From a bacterium (lineage in GTDB: Bacteria > Desulfobacterota > Anaeroferrophillalia > Anaeroferrophillales > Anaeroferrophillaceae): 10,401 bases of DNA. The notes beneath the pieces are model-generated. The model searched no databases, was not told the DNA's origin, and saw nothing but the letters and a program-made list of their open reading frames with translations. The DNA lies in NCBI GenBank assembly GCA_029940125.1, contig JAOZRP010000054.1, positions 1-10,401 of the forward strand. Direction: 5' to 3'. The position numbers were made by a program, and so were the translations under genes. This document shows, one piece after another, positions 1 to 7,206 of the stretch. Numbering within the stretch: position 1 is the stretch's first letter; every line of letters starts with the position of its first letter.

Positions 1-3
1 AAA

Positions 4-1380
4 TCAGGATAGTGACGATAAGAAAGCGACCCAATTGGCGGGAATGTCGGGATTGGAGGCAAAATGGGCATGGACATAGGTTCCCCAGACATTTTTCAGG
101 CGGAAACCTTCCAACTGCTTTGCATTAAGCCCTGGCTTATTGATTTCCACCGCCGGTTGACGGGAAACGTCCAGGTTCGTGGACGACCAATGGAACTCAT
201 GCCCCCTGAACATCGTCCCGGCCGGCCCGAAAAGGCCGGGGGATACGGTTCTCGCTTCCACGTAGCCCAAACGATGCAAACGGGATTCCATCACCGTTTC
301 CGCCGGGATGACCCCGCACATTTCCCGACGGCGGCCGTCCCGGTCCACCAACGTCCGGCACAGGTACATGAAGCCGCCGCATTCGGCATAGATACAGCCC
401 TCCCGGTCGGCAAAAGCAGCGATATCCGCTTTTAGCGGGTAATTGGCCTCCAGTTCCCGGGCAAACATTTCGGGAAAACCACCGCCAAGGTAAATACCGG
501 AAATTTTTTCCGGCAGTGAACTATCCCTTAAAGGCGAAAAAGGAACCAGCTCGATGCCGGCAGCTTCCAGCTGCTCCAGGTTGTCCTGGTAATAAAAGTG
601 GAAGGCGGCATCCCGGGCAATGGCAACCCGGACGGAAGGAGACGGAGACCGTTTCTCCCGGTTTTGCCAACTTGGACGGGGAGACCGGCAGGAAGCAACC
701 AGTTTTTCCATTTCGAGATGTTCGTCAACGGCATCCGCCAGCCGCTCGTACCAGGAAACAGCTTCACCATGTTCAAAGCCGGTTACCAGCCCCAGGTGCC
801 GTTCAGGGATCAACCAGGAATCATTTTTCGGCAGGGCTCCCAACAGGGGCGGCAAATTGGAGGAAGCCAGCGCTTCTTCAAGAATCCTGGCATGTTTTTC
901 CGAACCAACCTGGTTGGCGATGACCCCGGCAATCCGCACGCCGGGCTCAAAGGTGGCAAAACCCTGCACCAGGGCCGCCAGGGAACGGGCCATGGACCGG
1001 GCATTAACCACCAGGATGACCGGAAGATCAAGAATTTTGGCCACTTCGGCGCTGCTGCCGGCAAGAGTGGTTGAAGAGGCGCCGTCGAACAGACCCATGA
1101 CCCCTTCAACGACGGCGCCGTCAACGCCCCGGCAGGCCCTGGCATAGGATTCCCTCACCGCAGATCGGCCCATCATCCAGGTGTCAAGGTTCCGGGACTG
1201 GCGGCCGGAAACCCGGGTATGGTGACCGGGATCAATATAGTCCGGGCCGCATTTAAAGGGCTGCACCACATAACCGCGGCGCTTTAAACTGGCCAGCACC
1301 CCCAAAGTCAGGGTCGTCTTTCCCACCCCGGAATGGGTGCCGGCAATGCATAGCTGGAAAAAATCACCGGTTTTCATCAT
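4..1380 (-). CDS. cbiA: Cobyrinic acid a,c-diamide synthase CbiA
   Basis: Cytosolic ATP- and glutamine-dependent amidase that converts the a and c carboxylates of cobyrinic acid to amides, the last corrin-ring step encoded here. The 458-residue protein has the family's normal length and two-domain order. The N-terminal P-loop ATPase (DTBS-like) domain has GTHSGVGKT at residues 14-22, KCGPDYIDPGHH at 43-54 and EGVMGLFDG at 92-100. The C-terminal class I glutamine amidotransferase-like domain has GGGFPE at 299-304, the nucleophile Cys334 in AECGGFMYL, RGHEFH at 392-397 and a YVHAHF histidine motif at 435-440. The relatives CobB (hydrogenobyrinate) and CfbB (F430 pathway) share this fold, but the cbi neighbours argue for CbiA. 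The start ATG overlaps the end of cbiH by 17 bases. A second ATG follows immediately (1377) and the ribosome-binding site is weak, so the exact start is uncertain by one codon. The gene is complete, with its TGA stop three bases from the window edge. Confidence 0.96.
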   Translation of the reverse strand: MMKTGDFFQLCIAGTHSGVGKTTLTLGVLASLKRRGYVVQPFKCGPDYIDPGHHTRVSGRQSRNLDTWMMGRSAVRESYARACRGVDGAVVEGVMGLFDGASSTTLAGSSAEVAKILDLPVILVVNARSMARSLAALVQGFATFEPGVRIAGVIANQVGSEKHARILEEALASSNLPPLLGALPKNDSWLIPERHLGLVTGFEHGEAVSWYERLADAVDEHLEMEKLVASCRSPRPSWQNREKRSPSPSVRVAIARDAAFHFYYQDNLEQLEAAGIELVPFSPLRDSSLPEKISGIYLGGGFPEMFARELEANYPLKADIAAFADREGCIYAECGGFMYLCRTLVDRDGRRREMCGVIPAETVMESRLHRLGYVEARTVSPGLFGPAGTMFRGHEFHWSSTNLDVSRQPAVEINKPGLNAKQLEGFRLKNVWGTYVHAHFASNPDIPANWVAFLSSLS

Positions 1381-2134
1381 TCCCCGTCAATTGGTATCCC
1401 CGCCGGGAAAGCATGCGGCCATTAACGATGTCGGTGGTGGAATTACCAACCACAACCACGGTCAGCATGTCAATAAAGGAAAGCGGGATGTCAACCACCT
1501 TTCCCAACCACTTTTCCTGATCAGGACGGCCGGCGTTTTTCACCAGGCCAACCACGGTATCCGGCCCCCGCTCGGCAATCACCTGCTTCACGACTTCGGG
1601 AAACAGGGACGTTCGCCGCCGGCTCTGGGGATTGTAGAGGACGCAGACCAGGTCTGCCGGCATCACCGCCTGCAGCCGCTGTTGTATTTTTTCCCGCGGG
1701 GTCATGAGGTCGGACAGGCTCAAGACCACAAAATCATTCATCAGCGGCGCCCCCAGGACCGAAGCGGCCATGGAGGCGGCGGTAATGCCGGGGATGACTT
1801 CCAGGTCAAGATCATTGTCCCGGTATTCGCCTTCCAGCAGTTCCAGCAGCAACCCGGCCATGCCGTAAATGCCGGCATCACCGGAGGAAACCACCGCCAC
1901 GGTCCGGCCGGCGGCGGCCGCCTCAATCGCCCGACGGCAACGCTCCACCTCTCCCCGCATGCCGGTGGTAATCACTTCTTGTCCGGCAATGATATCGCTG
2001 ATCTGCCGAACATAAAGCCGGTAACCGACAATCACCTCCGCCGTTTCCAAAGCCCGGCGGGCCTGGATGGTCAACAGCTCAGGCGTACCCGGCCCGATGC
2101 CCACGGCCAGCAACATACCCTTCTTGTTTTTCAT
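1364..2134 (-). CDS. cbiH: Cobalt-precorrin-3 C17-methyltransferase CbiH (CobJ family)
   Basis: SAM-dependent methyltransferase that methylates C17 of cobalt-precorrin-3 and drives ring contraction to the delta-lactone cobalt-precorrin-4. The 256-residue protein is one tetrapyrrole methylase domain: GIGPG at residues 12-16, SSGDAGIYG at 83-91, VIPGITA at 113-119, the CbiH/CobJ-type LSLSDLMTP at 138-146, YNP at 167-169 and VVVGNS at 227-232. It ends in the usual ML..RGY motif (241-247). The length is that of the plain enzyme. There is no C-terminal extension of the kind that carries an Fe-S cluster in CbiH60. The ATG directly abuts the cbiFG stop codon (TGAATG), with an AAAAGGA ribosome-binding site seven bases upstream (2142-2148), so the start is well supported. 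Its 3' end overlaps cbiA. The anaerobic name is preferred because cbiD and cbiG are in the same operon. Confidence 0.96.
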   Translation of the reverse strand: MKNKKGMLLAVGIGPGTPELLTIQARRALETAEVIVGYRLYVRQISDIIAGQEVITTGMRGEVERCRRAIEAAAAGRTVAVVSSGDAGIYGMAGLLLELLEGEYRDNDLDLEVIPGITAASMAASVLGAPLMNDFVVLSLSDLMTPREKIQQRLQAVMPADLVCVLYNPQSRRRTSLFPEVVKQVIAERGPDTVVGLVKNAGRPDQEKWLGKVVDIPLSFIDMLTVVVVGNSTTDIVNGRMLSRRGYQLTGNDENR

Positions 2135-4039
2135 TCACCCATCCTTTTCCGCCGCTACGGCCACGGTGACCCGGCCGCATACCTGCTTGGGAAGCAATAA
2201 TTTACCACCGCCAGCCAGCAGGGCTGCCGCCTCGCAAACCGACGGGCTGCCAACCGTGGCCAAAACCTTCCGGGAAGGCGTCGGCACCGGTACTCGTTCA
2301 AGTTGAGCGGCATCATAGAAAACCAGCGGGCAGCCGCAGGAATCGGCAAAAGCCAGCAACCCTTCCTCATCCCTTTTGACTTCGATGCTGGCCAGTCGGC
2401 ACACCTGTGATATATTGCACCCCAATAGGGCCAGGGCATTTGTTGCCGCCGTGTTAATTTCCTCCTCACTTGCCCCCCGCCGGCAGCCGATGCCCAGCAC
2501 CAGGCGGGGCCGCCGTATTTTCAACACCGGTACCTGATCAAACACGGTCCCCGGTTTTCCGTCCACAATCACCAGGCCCTGGAACCCTTCACCCCCAGCC
2601 GACAATTCCCCGGCGGAACAATGAAACAGGCAATCGTCAACGGCGAAAAAGCGCTGAAACAGCTCCGGTGGACAACTGACCCCGATTGACTGCCGGGCCA
2701 ACAGCAGGCTGTTGAAAACTTTGATCATCTCCGGGTTTTCAATGCTCCAGCCCAGACGGCCGGCCAGTTCATCAAAAGCGGTCAAGCCCTGGACATCGGT
2801 AGCCGTGGTAATCACTGCTTCTCCGCCTGCACATCGGGCTACCTGGCGGGCCAGGCGATTGGCGCCGCCGATATGACCGCTCAAAAGGCTGACGGCAAAA
2901 CGGCCCTTTTCATCCCCGACCACCACCGCCGGATCAACGGTTTTATCACGAAGCAACGGACTCAAACGACGCATGACGATCCCCGCAGCCATGATAAACA
3001 CGTGGCCGTCATAACGTTCCCAATTTTCCTCCACCACCCGGGAAAACTCGCCGGGAGGAAACACCGTACATCCCGGAACTTCCACTTCTCCCGCACCCCG
3101 GCGGGAAAGGAATCCGGACGCCCCGGGCAGGTCGCGAACCAGGCGGCCGGCCAGCCGGCAGCCCGCCGCCGTCAAGGCATACACAGCCACCGACCCCCCG
3201 AACAATTCTTCCACTGGCGGCAGCGCGGTCAAAAGAGCGGTACCGCCTTTTTCTGCCCTATCCTGACGGCCCCGGCGGTAGCCGTGGCTGAATTCCGGGT
3301 CATAGAGACGGGACAATTCTCCCTGCCTTTTCAGGACATCCCCCACCAGGATCATGGCCTGACGGCCGATTCCCGCCCGCTTTACCATACGGGAAATATT
3401 TTCCAGCGTCCCCCGGACAATCCGTTCATCCGGCCAGGTAGCCCGATAGACCACCGCCACGGCGGTTTCCGGCGGGTAGCCGCCGGCCAGCAGCTCTGCC
3501 ACCAGGCCGTCCATGTCAGCCACGCTGAGAAAAAGGGCCATGGTTGTCCGGTGAACGGCCAGAGAGGAAATTGATTCCCGTTCCGGCACCGGCGTCCGCC
3601 CCGCCCGCCGCCCGAGGATAACCGACTGGCTGACCCCGGGCAGGGTCAATTCGGCCTTGAGCGCCGCCGCCGCCGCAAAAACCGAACTGACCCCGGGAAC
3701 GACCTGATAGTCAATCCCGGCGGCGTCAAGCGCGTTCATCTGTTCAGTAATCGCCCCGTACATGGAGGCATCGCCCGTATGTAGACGCAGGACTTTCCGC
3801 CCACCTTTCGCCGCCGATACCATGATATCAATGACCTCCGGCAGCGACAGCGAAGCGCTGTCATGAAGCGCACATCCCCCTTGACGCCACTGCAAAATTT
3901 CGGGGTTGACCAGGGAGCCGGCATAAACAATCACCTCCGCTTCACCGACAGCCTGCCGGCAGCGCAGGGTTACCAAATCAACCGCCCCCGGCCCAGCGCC
4001 GGCAAAAACCACCGTTCCCGGTTGTATAATCTCACTCAT
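2135..4039 (-). CDS. cbiFG: CbiF-CbiG fusion: cobalt-precorrin-4 C11-methyltransferase / cobalt-precorrin-5A hydrolase
   Basis: Two enzymes that act in succession are joined in one 634-residue chain. Residues ~9-250 are CbiF (CobM family), a SAM-dependent methylase: AGAGPGAVDL at 13-22, YAGSLV at 39-44, HTGDASMYG at 87-95 and VVPGVSSV at 113-120. It methylates C11 of cobalt-precorrin-4 to give cobalt-precorrin-5A. Residues ~282-634 are CbiG, which opens the delta-lactone and releases acetaldehyde to give cobalt-precorrin-5B. The CbiG N-domain shows AAGIVMR at 351-357 and LLSGHIGGANRLA at 385-397. A variable middle region follows, then the CobE-like C-domain with LGIGCRRG at 515-522 and ATVGSPSVCEAA at 594-605. 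All three CbiG segments appear present. A charged, probably flexible linker (~250-280) joins the enzymes. The start codon overlaps the cbiET stop (ATGA, 4036-4039), and GGAGGA lies 11 bases upstream. CbiG marks the anaerobic route. The reading frame is continuous through the junction. Confidence 0.95.
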   Translation of the reverse strand: MSEIIQPGTVVFAGAGPGAVDLVTLRCRQAVGEAEVIVYAGSLVNPEILQWRQGGCALHDSASLSLPEVIDIMVSAAKGGRKVLRLHTGDASMYGAITEQMNALDAAGIDYQVVPGVSSVFAAAAALKAELTLPGVSQSVILGRRAGRTPVPERESISSLAVHRTTMALFLSVADMDGLVAELLAGGYPPETAVAVVYRATWPDERIVRGTLENISRMVKRAGIGRQAMILVGDVLKRQGELSRLYDPEFSHGYRRGRQDRAEKGGTALLTALPPVEELFGGSVAVYALTAAGCRLAGRLVRDLPGASGFLSRRGAGEVEVPGCTVFPPGEFSRVVEENWERYDGHVFIMAAGIVMRRLSPLLRDKTVDPAVVVGDEKGRFAVSLLSGHIGGANRLARQVARCAGGEAVITTATDVQGLTAFDELAGRLGWSIENPEMIKVFNSLLLARQSIGVSCPPELFQRFFAVDDCLFHCSAGELSAGGEGFQGLVIVDGKPGTVFDQVPVLKIRRPRLVLGIGCRRGASEEEINTAATNALALLGCNISQVCRLASIEVKRDEEGLLAFADSCGCPLVFYDAAQLERVPVPTPSRKVLATVGSPSVCEAAALLAGGGKLLLPKQVCGRVTVAVAAEKDG

Positions 4040-5265
4040 GGCCGATTATGTCCTCCATCACGTTTTTGAAAGCAGTACAGGCAAACGGGATTTTCCGCCG
4101 CCAGCAGGTGATAATCCCCCAGTTTTTTCGCCCGGCTGACCCCGATTTCCACCATCTCTACCAGGCATTCAGGCAGCAGGGCAGTCAAAACCGCCCGGGT
4201 TTCCAGGGTCACCGCAGCTACGACCATGACACCGCCGCTTTTCATGCGGTTAAAAATACCTTGGCATATTTCCGCCACATCCTTACCGCCGCCGCCCACG
4301 AAAACCCGGTCCGGCGCCGGCAGTTGATCCACAACCTCAAGCATTGACCCCGACACAACCTGGAGGGACGGACAGCCGAAAGCATCGGCATTGACAAGAA
4401 TCTGCCGGCAGCGCTGTTCATCTTTTTCAATCGCGTAGACGTCAAGTCCCAAACAGAGGCCGGCAGCCTCAATCCCCACCGAGCCGCTGCCGGCGCCAAC
4501 ATCCCAGAAAACTCCGGGAACCAGCCGCAGTTTCGCCAGCGCCACGGCCCGCACCTCGGCTCCGGTAATCAAGCCGCCTTGATGCTCATAGTCAGCATCA
4601 GGACGACCCAGGCCGAGAGGCGGCAGCAGGGCATCGGCATCCGGCAGGAGAACCAGCATGGACAAGCCGGAGCTCGAAACAGCGGCAATGTCAGCCAGGG
4701 TACCCGGCCGAACCTGCTCATGTTCGCCGCCAAGATCCGCCACCAGGACGGCCGGGCGGGAGGCAGCCGCCGGCCAGTGGGTCAGTAAATCCCGGGCAAT
4801 GGCCGCCGGGGTCCGCACGGCATCGGCATAGACAACCGCCGACCGGCTGCGGAGAATTTCCAGCCACGGCAGGCGCTGCTCCCGGCCATGCACCGAGAAA
4901 AAGTGACACTGCTGCCAGGGCAGGCCCAGGCGGCTGCAGGCAGCCTGGGCGGCGGTAACGTTGGGAATAATGGTCAGGGATTCAGCTGGAAGATTGTCAA
5001 CAAACAAGCGGCCAATCCCGAAGAAAAGCGGATCGCCGGACGCCAGCACCACGACCTTTTTTGCCCGGGACAGCTCGATCAGCCGGGGAACAAGCTCCCG
5101 CACCCCGGCCCCGACAACCTCTCTCCGACCATTGAAATCCGGAAACCAGTCCAAGTGGCGCCGGCCGCCGGCCAGCACCTCCGCTTCCCGGATAATCTTC
5201 AGCATCCCGGCCGTCAGGTCATCCGGCCCCATACCGCAGCCAATAATGGTCAAACCCTTATTCAT
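4036..5265 (-). CDS. cbiET: CbiE-CbiT fusion (CobL-type): cobalt-precorrin C5/C15-methyltransferase and C12 decarboxylase
   Basis: A 409-residue bifunctional protein of CobL architecture that adds methyl groups at C5 and C15 of the corrin intermediate and decarboxylates the C12 acetate. Residues 1 to ~215 are CbiE, a tetrapyrrole methylase domain with IIGCGMGPDDL at 7-17, ASGDPLFFGIG at 75-85 and IPNVTAAQ at 100-107. Residues ~225-409 are CbiT, a class I Rossmann methyltransferase with GLITGAEVRA at 231-240, the SAM-binding DVGAGSGSVGIE at 255-266, the acidic strand end AIEKD at 278-282 and VFVGGGG at 321-327. CbiE and CbiT are separate proteins in some bacteria and fused in CobL. The ATG overlaps the preceding stop (ATGA, 5262-5265), with a modest GGAG eight bases upstream, and the 3' end overlaps cbiFG in the same way. 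The C-terminal tail carries a CxxC pair (Cys395, Cys398) of unknown meaning. Confidence 0.96.
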   Translation of the reverse strand: MNKGLTIIGCGMGPDDLTAGMLKIIREAEVLAGGRRHLDWFPDFNGRREVVGAGVRELVPRLIELSRAKKVVVLASGDPLFFGIGRLFVDNLPAESLTIIPNVTAAQAACSRLGLPWQQCHFFSVHGREQRLPWLEILRSRSAVVYADAVRTPAAIARDLLTHWPAAASRPAVLVADLGGEHEQVRPGTLADIAAVSSSGLSMLVLLPDADALLPPLGLGRPDADYEHQGGLITGAEVRAVALAKLRLVPGVFWDVGAGSGSVGIEAAGLCLGLDVYAIEKDEQRCRQILVNADAFGCPSLQVVSGSMLEVVDQLPAPDRVFVGGGGKDVAEICQGIFNRMKSGGVMVVAAVTLETRAVLTALLPECLVEMVEIGVSRAKKLGDYHLLAAENPVCLYCFQKRDGGHNRP

Positions 5266-7142
5266 CCCGGCGTCTCCACCCGGTTCAAAACGGCCAGATC
5301 ACCAGCCACATAACTGGCCGCCAGGGAGATGATGGCATCACCGACCCTATCACAGGCCACAAGATTCTCAGGGCGGCAGCCATGGTTCTGCAACAGCCTG
5401 ATCACCCGGGGACTGGCACTGGCCACCCTTTTTTGTTCCAAAACCGCACCACCCCACCGATGCAGAAATGAGGATAAAACCTCGACATTGTGACAGATCA
5501 AACAGTCAAATTTCGGCAGAGGCAGGTCAGGAACAACCTCATAATCAAAAAGCGGCGCCGACGTCAGGGAAATGTCATTTTGCTGCATTTTTTCCCGCAC
5601 CGGTAAAACCGGCCAGGTTTCCTGGAAACAGAGAAGCTGTGATTGAGGCTGCAGAACTTTAACCAGTTCCCGGCCCGCCACATCCTGGTCAAAAACCAGA
5701 TCAGGCTTCAGACAAAAATCCTGCAGGGCGGCAACGACCTCCGGGGAACTGGCAATAATCTTGGGAATCCGCCGTAAATCCACCCCGACATCCCAGCAAA
5801 GGGCAAAAAAATCATGAACTTCAGCCCGATTGGCAAGGACAATCCAGTCATAACCCCGAAGAGCCCTGAAAATCTGCCTGGTTTTTGGATTCGGCACTTG
5901 CCGGAACAAGGATTTGACCACCGGAATGCCGCTCAAGTGCAAAATTTGCTGTTTAGCTTCCTGGCAAGCCGATTCCCCACCCAGAATCATCACCCGCCGG
6001 CCGCCGAAAGCTCCCTGATGACTGCGCAGGGTATAGGCAGCCAGGTCACCAACAATAAAAAGTCCCGGCAGTTGCTTGTCTTCAAGGGTTACCCGTTCGG
6101 CTATGTCACCCAGGGTTCCCCGGCATAAGCGCTCATTTTCCGTACTGGCGGCAAACACGACCCCGGCCGGCTGGGTTGACGGTCGTCCTTCAAGCAGCAG
6201 CTGCTCCACGATCCGGGGAATTTCTCCTACGGCCATAAAAAAAATCAGGGGCAGGTTCTGGCGATTGTGGAGATCAACCGGGTCAGTTCCCCGGGCCGTT
6301 CGAGGAGTCATGACCGTAAATCCCCTTGACACCGCCCGGCGGGTCAGAAACATGCCGGTTCCGGTAGTGGCCGGCATCAGGCTGCTGACCCCGAAGACAA
6401 TCCGGTAAGGCAACTGATAATCCTCCAGAATCGTTACTTCCTCGGCCAGGCGGCCGAAAATCCCCGGGTCGCCGCCCTTCAAGCGCACTACTCTCTTTCC
6501 CTGACGGGCGAGCTTAACCAGCAGACGGCAGATTTCCTGCTGTTTCATGCTGTGGCGGCCATGCCTCTTTCCCACATAAAGGGCCTCGGCGCCATCAGGA
6601 AGTTCGTCCAGAAGTTCTTTCGGCGTCAGCGCATCATAGAGACAGGCATCACAGTGCCGCAGGGCTTCACGCCCGGCCACGGTACACAAGTCCGGGTCAC
6701 CGGGGCCACTGCCGACAAAAGCAACCGCCGGTGCAAACAGACGGCGCAGCTGCAAAAAACGCCGATCCCCGGCCCGGAAAGCGATGCCCCATCCTTCGCC
6801 GGTCGCGGCCACCCCCTGGTCGTTGATCATCCGGGAATGAAAGCGAAACCAGTCCGCCTCTCCTTCTTCAAACAAGGCACAGTCGCTCACCGGATAAAAA
6901 ACCGCATCAAGGCTGGCGCCAGGGGCGCTGCTTGCTGACGGGCTGTCGCCTTCCAGGACAGACGCCCCCTCTTCCCGGTGACCGACATACAGCCACCGCA
7001 CCGCCGGGAGAAATTTTTGCAACTGCTGAAGCAGATTGGCAACCGCCACATTGCCATCCGTTTTTCCCCTGGAGGCAACTCTCAACGTCATCGTCTCCAC
7101 TGTTTCAGTTTCTCGGTTTGCGTGCTGTTGTCTCTGCTCCAT
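5262..7142 (-). CDS. cobA-hemD: Uroporphyrinogen-III C-methyltransferase fused to a HemD-like domain, with a HemC-like N-terminal remnant
   Basis: A 626-residue tetrapyrrole protein. Residues ~137-376 are the SAM-dependent methylase CobA (SUMT), which makes precorrin-2 from uroporphyrinogen III: VGSGPGDP at 143-150, YDALTP at 169-174, GKRHGRHS at 191-198 and LKGGDPGIFGR at 221-231. Some usual motifs are altered: FGVSS (250-254) for PGVTS, FLTRR (265-269) for PLTHR and TPR (279-281) for TGH. Residues ~380-615 align by layout with HemD (uroporphyrinogen-III synthase), for example YDWIVLA at 431-437 and LKPDLVF at 478-484, but the common TS(A)N and TSSS hinge segments are replaced. Residues 18-136 resemble the start of HemC (LRVASRG at 20-26; ADWFRFHS at 96-103), with no recognisable catalytic cysteine region. 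The ATG at 7142 has AGGGG ten bases upstream. An internal ATG at 7091 is where the HemC similarity begins and is an alternative start. CobA identity is secure; HemD activity is not. Confidence 0.88.
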   Translation of the reverse strand: MEQRQQHANRETETVETMTLRVASRGKTDGNVAVANLLQQLQKFLPAVRWLYVGHREEGASVLEGDSPSASSAPGASLDAVFYPVSDCALFEEGEADWFRFHSRMINDQGVAATGEGWGIAFRAGDRRFLQLRRLFAPAVAFVGSGPGDPDLCTVAGREALRHCDACLYDALTPKELLDELPDGAEALYVGKRHGRHSMKQQEICRLLVKLARQGKRVVRLKGGDPGIFGRLAEEVTILEDYQLPYRIVFGVSSLMPATTGTGMFLTRRAVSRGFTVMTPRTARGTDPVDLHNRQNLPLIFFMAVGEIPRIVEQLLLEGRPSTQPAGVVFAASTENERLCRGTLGDIAERVTLEDKQLPGLFIVGDLAAYTLRSHQGAFGGRRVMILGGESACQEAKQQILHLSGIPVVKSLFRQVPNPKTRQIFRALRGYDWIVLANRAEVHDFFALCWDVGVDLRRIPKIIASSPEVVAALQDFCLKPDLVFDQDVAGRELVKVLQPQSQLLCFQETWPVLPVREKMQQNDISLTSAPLFDYEVVPDLPLPKFDCLICHNVEVLSSFLHRWGGAVLEQKRVASASPRVIRLLQNHGCRPENLVACDRVGDAIISLAASYVAGDLAVLNRVETPG

Positions 7143-7162
7143 CGGACATATTCCCCTGATTC

Positions 7163-7197
7163 ATGTTCATCCGGAAACCGCTTTTCCCGGTGAACAT
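7163..7197 (-). promoter_or_regulatory. Intercistronic stem-loop between the dehydrogenase gene and cobA-hemD
   Basis: A 7-bp arm (ATGTTCA / TGAACAT) continues into a 4-bp CCGG/CCGG stem with a single unpaired base between them, closing a 12-base loop (7175-7186). It sits in a 64-base gap, wider than any other gap in the operon, and ends 20 bases upstream of the cobA-hemD ATG, before the AGGGG ribosome-binding site. On the minus strand no T-run follows the stem, so it is not a standard terminator of this operon. A role in mRNA processing or stability, or in setting expression of the downstream genes, is inference. The plus strand has a short T-run after the stem, but no plus-strand gene is visible for it to end. 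Confidence 0.55.
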
Positions 7198-7206
7198 TTT
7201 TGACAA

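Noticed and set aside
971..990. Near-identical stretch shared by cbiA (971-990) and cbiC (~9095-9110)
   Set aside because: Both encode the same short peptide ARSLAAL with the same preferred codons. The match is short and the proteins are unrelated, so it is chance rather than a repeat.
1337..2200. Long plus-strand open frame antisense to cbiH
   Set aside because: No domain or ribosome-binding site is seen. The composition (His, Gln, Gly, Pro) is that of an antisense shadow of cbiH, which is clearly coding.
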